From contig JAVBNZ010000006.1 in the NCBI GenBank assembly GCA_031551145.1, positions 1 through 64,000 on the forward strand: a stretch of DNA of 64,000 bases, in the 5' to 3' direction. The notes below the pieces were generated by a model, which had not been told where the DNA came from, searched no databases, and saw only the letters and a program-made list of their open reading frames with translations. Shown in pieces: positions 63,704-64,000 of the stretch (positions are counted from its first letter, which is position 1; every line of letters starts with the position of its first letter). The position numbers and the translations under genes were made by a program. Source of the DNA: WRKB01 sp031551145 (GTDB taxonomy: Bacteria; Desulfobacterota; Desulfovibrionia; Desulfovibrionales; Desulfovibrionaceae).

Positions 63704-64000
63704 TCAGGGCTCGGTCCTGAGCCCGGCATACACCCCGCCCAGAACCAGAACGCAGGCCGTATACTGCGTTGTGGTCAGGCTTTCGCCCAGAATCCACACG
63801 CCCATAATCAGGGTAACAACCGGGATAAGATTGCAGAAGGCGGCGGCCCGTCCGGCCCCCAGACGGCTTATGCCGTAATTGTAGCAGCCGTAGCCGCCGA
63901 AGGTGACGACGACGCCCAGATAGAGCACGGCCAGAATTGCCTCGACCGAGGCGTGCTCCGGCAGCCCCATGCCGGGCAGCAGGCAAAGAGGCGCGAAAAA
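63704..64000 (-). CDS. EamA/DMT family transporter, 5' part beyond window
   Basis: The last 98 residues of a polytopic membrane protein are visible; the frame is open to the right edge. Segments AILAVLYLGVVVTFGGYGCYNYGI, LGAGRAAAFCNLIPVVTLIMGVWILGESLT and QYTACVLVLGGVYAGL are the typical last three helices of the second EamA repeat. Substrates of this family vary (metabolites, amino acids, nucleotide sugars). It converges on the hybrid kinase gene with a 13-bp gap. Confidence 0.85.
   Translation of the reverse strand, partial: FFAPLCLLPGMGLPEHASVEAILAVLYLGVVVTFGGYGCYNYGISRLGAGRAAAFCNLIPVVTLIMGVWILGESLTTTQYTACVLVLGGVYAGLRTEP

Overview
The window is GC-rich, densely coded chromosomal DNA from a Gram-negative bacterium, most likely a sulfate reducer of the Desulfovibrionaceae (Desulfovibrio/Bilophila type). 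That placement is an inference. It rests on a meso-diaminopimelate type MurE, an FtsI with a PASTA tail, a MucR/Ros zinc-finger regulator, NikR, FolE2 instead of FolE, a CbiE-CbiT fusion next to CbiD and CbiF (the anaerobic cobalamin route), a manganese-type pyrophosphatase and outer-membrane proteins. I see no rRNA, tRNA, CRISPR array, transposase or prophage.

Layout. 1-1512: a truncated YcaC-like hydrolase diverging from a pirin. 1573-4009 (minus): pyruvate kinase followed by a degenerate HD-GYP protein. 4196-21414 (plus): a complete, tightly overlapping division and cell-wall (dcw) cluster, mraZ-rsmH-ftsL-ftsI-murE-murF-mraY-murD-ftsW-murG-murC-murB-ftsQ-ftsA-ftsZ. It is headed by three MraZ-box repeats and closed by a strong terminator. 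21577-22370: an unusually AT-rich stretch with hairpins, then a mucR-like gene. 22442-25922 (minus): folE2, nikR, a methyltransferase and an NhaD-like antiporter. 26088-29949: a TrmH-like methyltransferase, an exported protein, an outer-membrane beta-barrel protein and a CueO-like multicopper oxidase with a Met-rich insert. 30012-33803 (minus): secA and an RpfG-like response regulator. 34082-40855: infA, a 1010-residue protein of unknown function, cbiD, cobL and cbiF. 40874-41112: a repeat element. 41213-47081: a TPR-like protein and a YhaO/YhaN (Mre11/Rad50-like) pair. 47086-53872: an eight-helix membrane protein, cpoB, dprA, three small signalling genes and xerC. 54022-58664: ppaC, a possible LAB_N-like ORF, hslU, a doubtful exported ORF and a DAACS symporter. 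58750-64000: a second copy of the repeat, xth, a FemAB-like protein, a FIST sensor gene next to a hybrid histidine kinase, and a truncated EamA transporter.

How the genes work together. The dcw genes make lipid II and build the divisome in one probable transcription unit under MraZ control. CbiD, CobL and CbiF catalyse consecutive mid-pathway steps of corrin synthesis. Nucleotide second-messenger or regulated-output proteins are frequent: two HD-GYP-like, one HDOD, one GGDEF-like, one FIST and one hybrid kinase. Several have lost canonical catalytic residues, which suggests effector or scaffold roles.

The least explained items are four. First is the pair of about 126-bp terminal-inverted-repeat elements (40874-41003 and 58750-58874). 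Second is the PHP-like plus membrane protein at 34439-37471. Third is the dprA-to-xerC signalling block. Fourth is the AT-rich hairpin region before the mucR-like gene. No classical defence island or biosynthetic gene cluster is visible.
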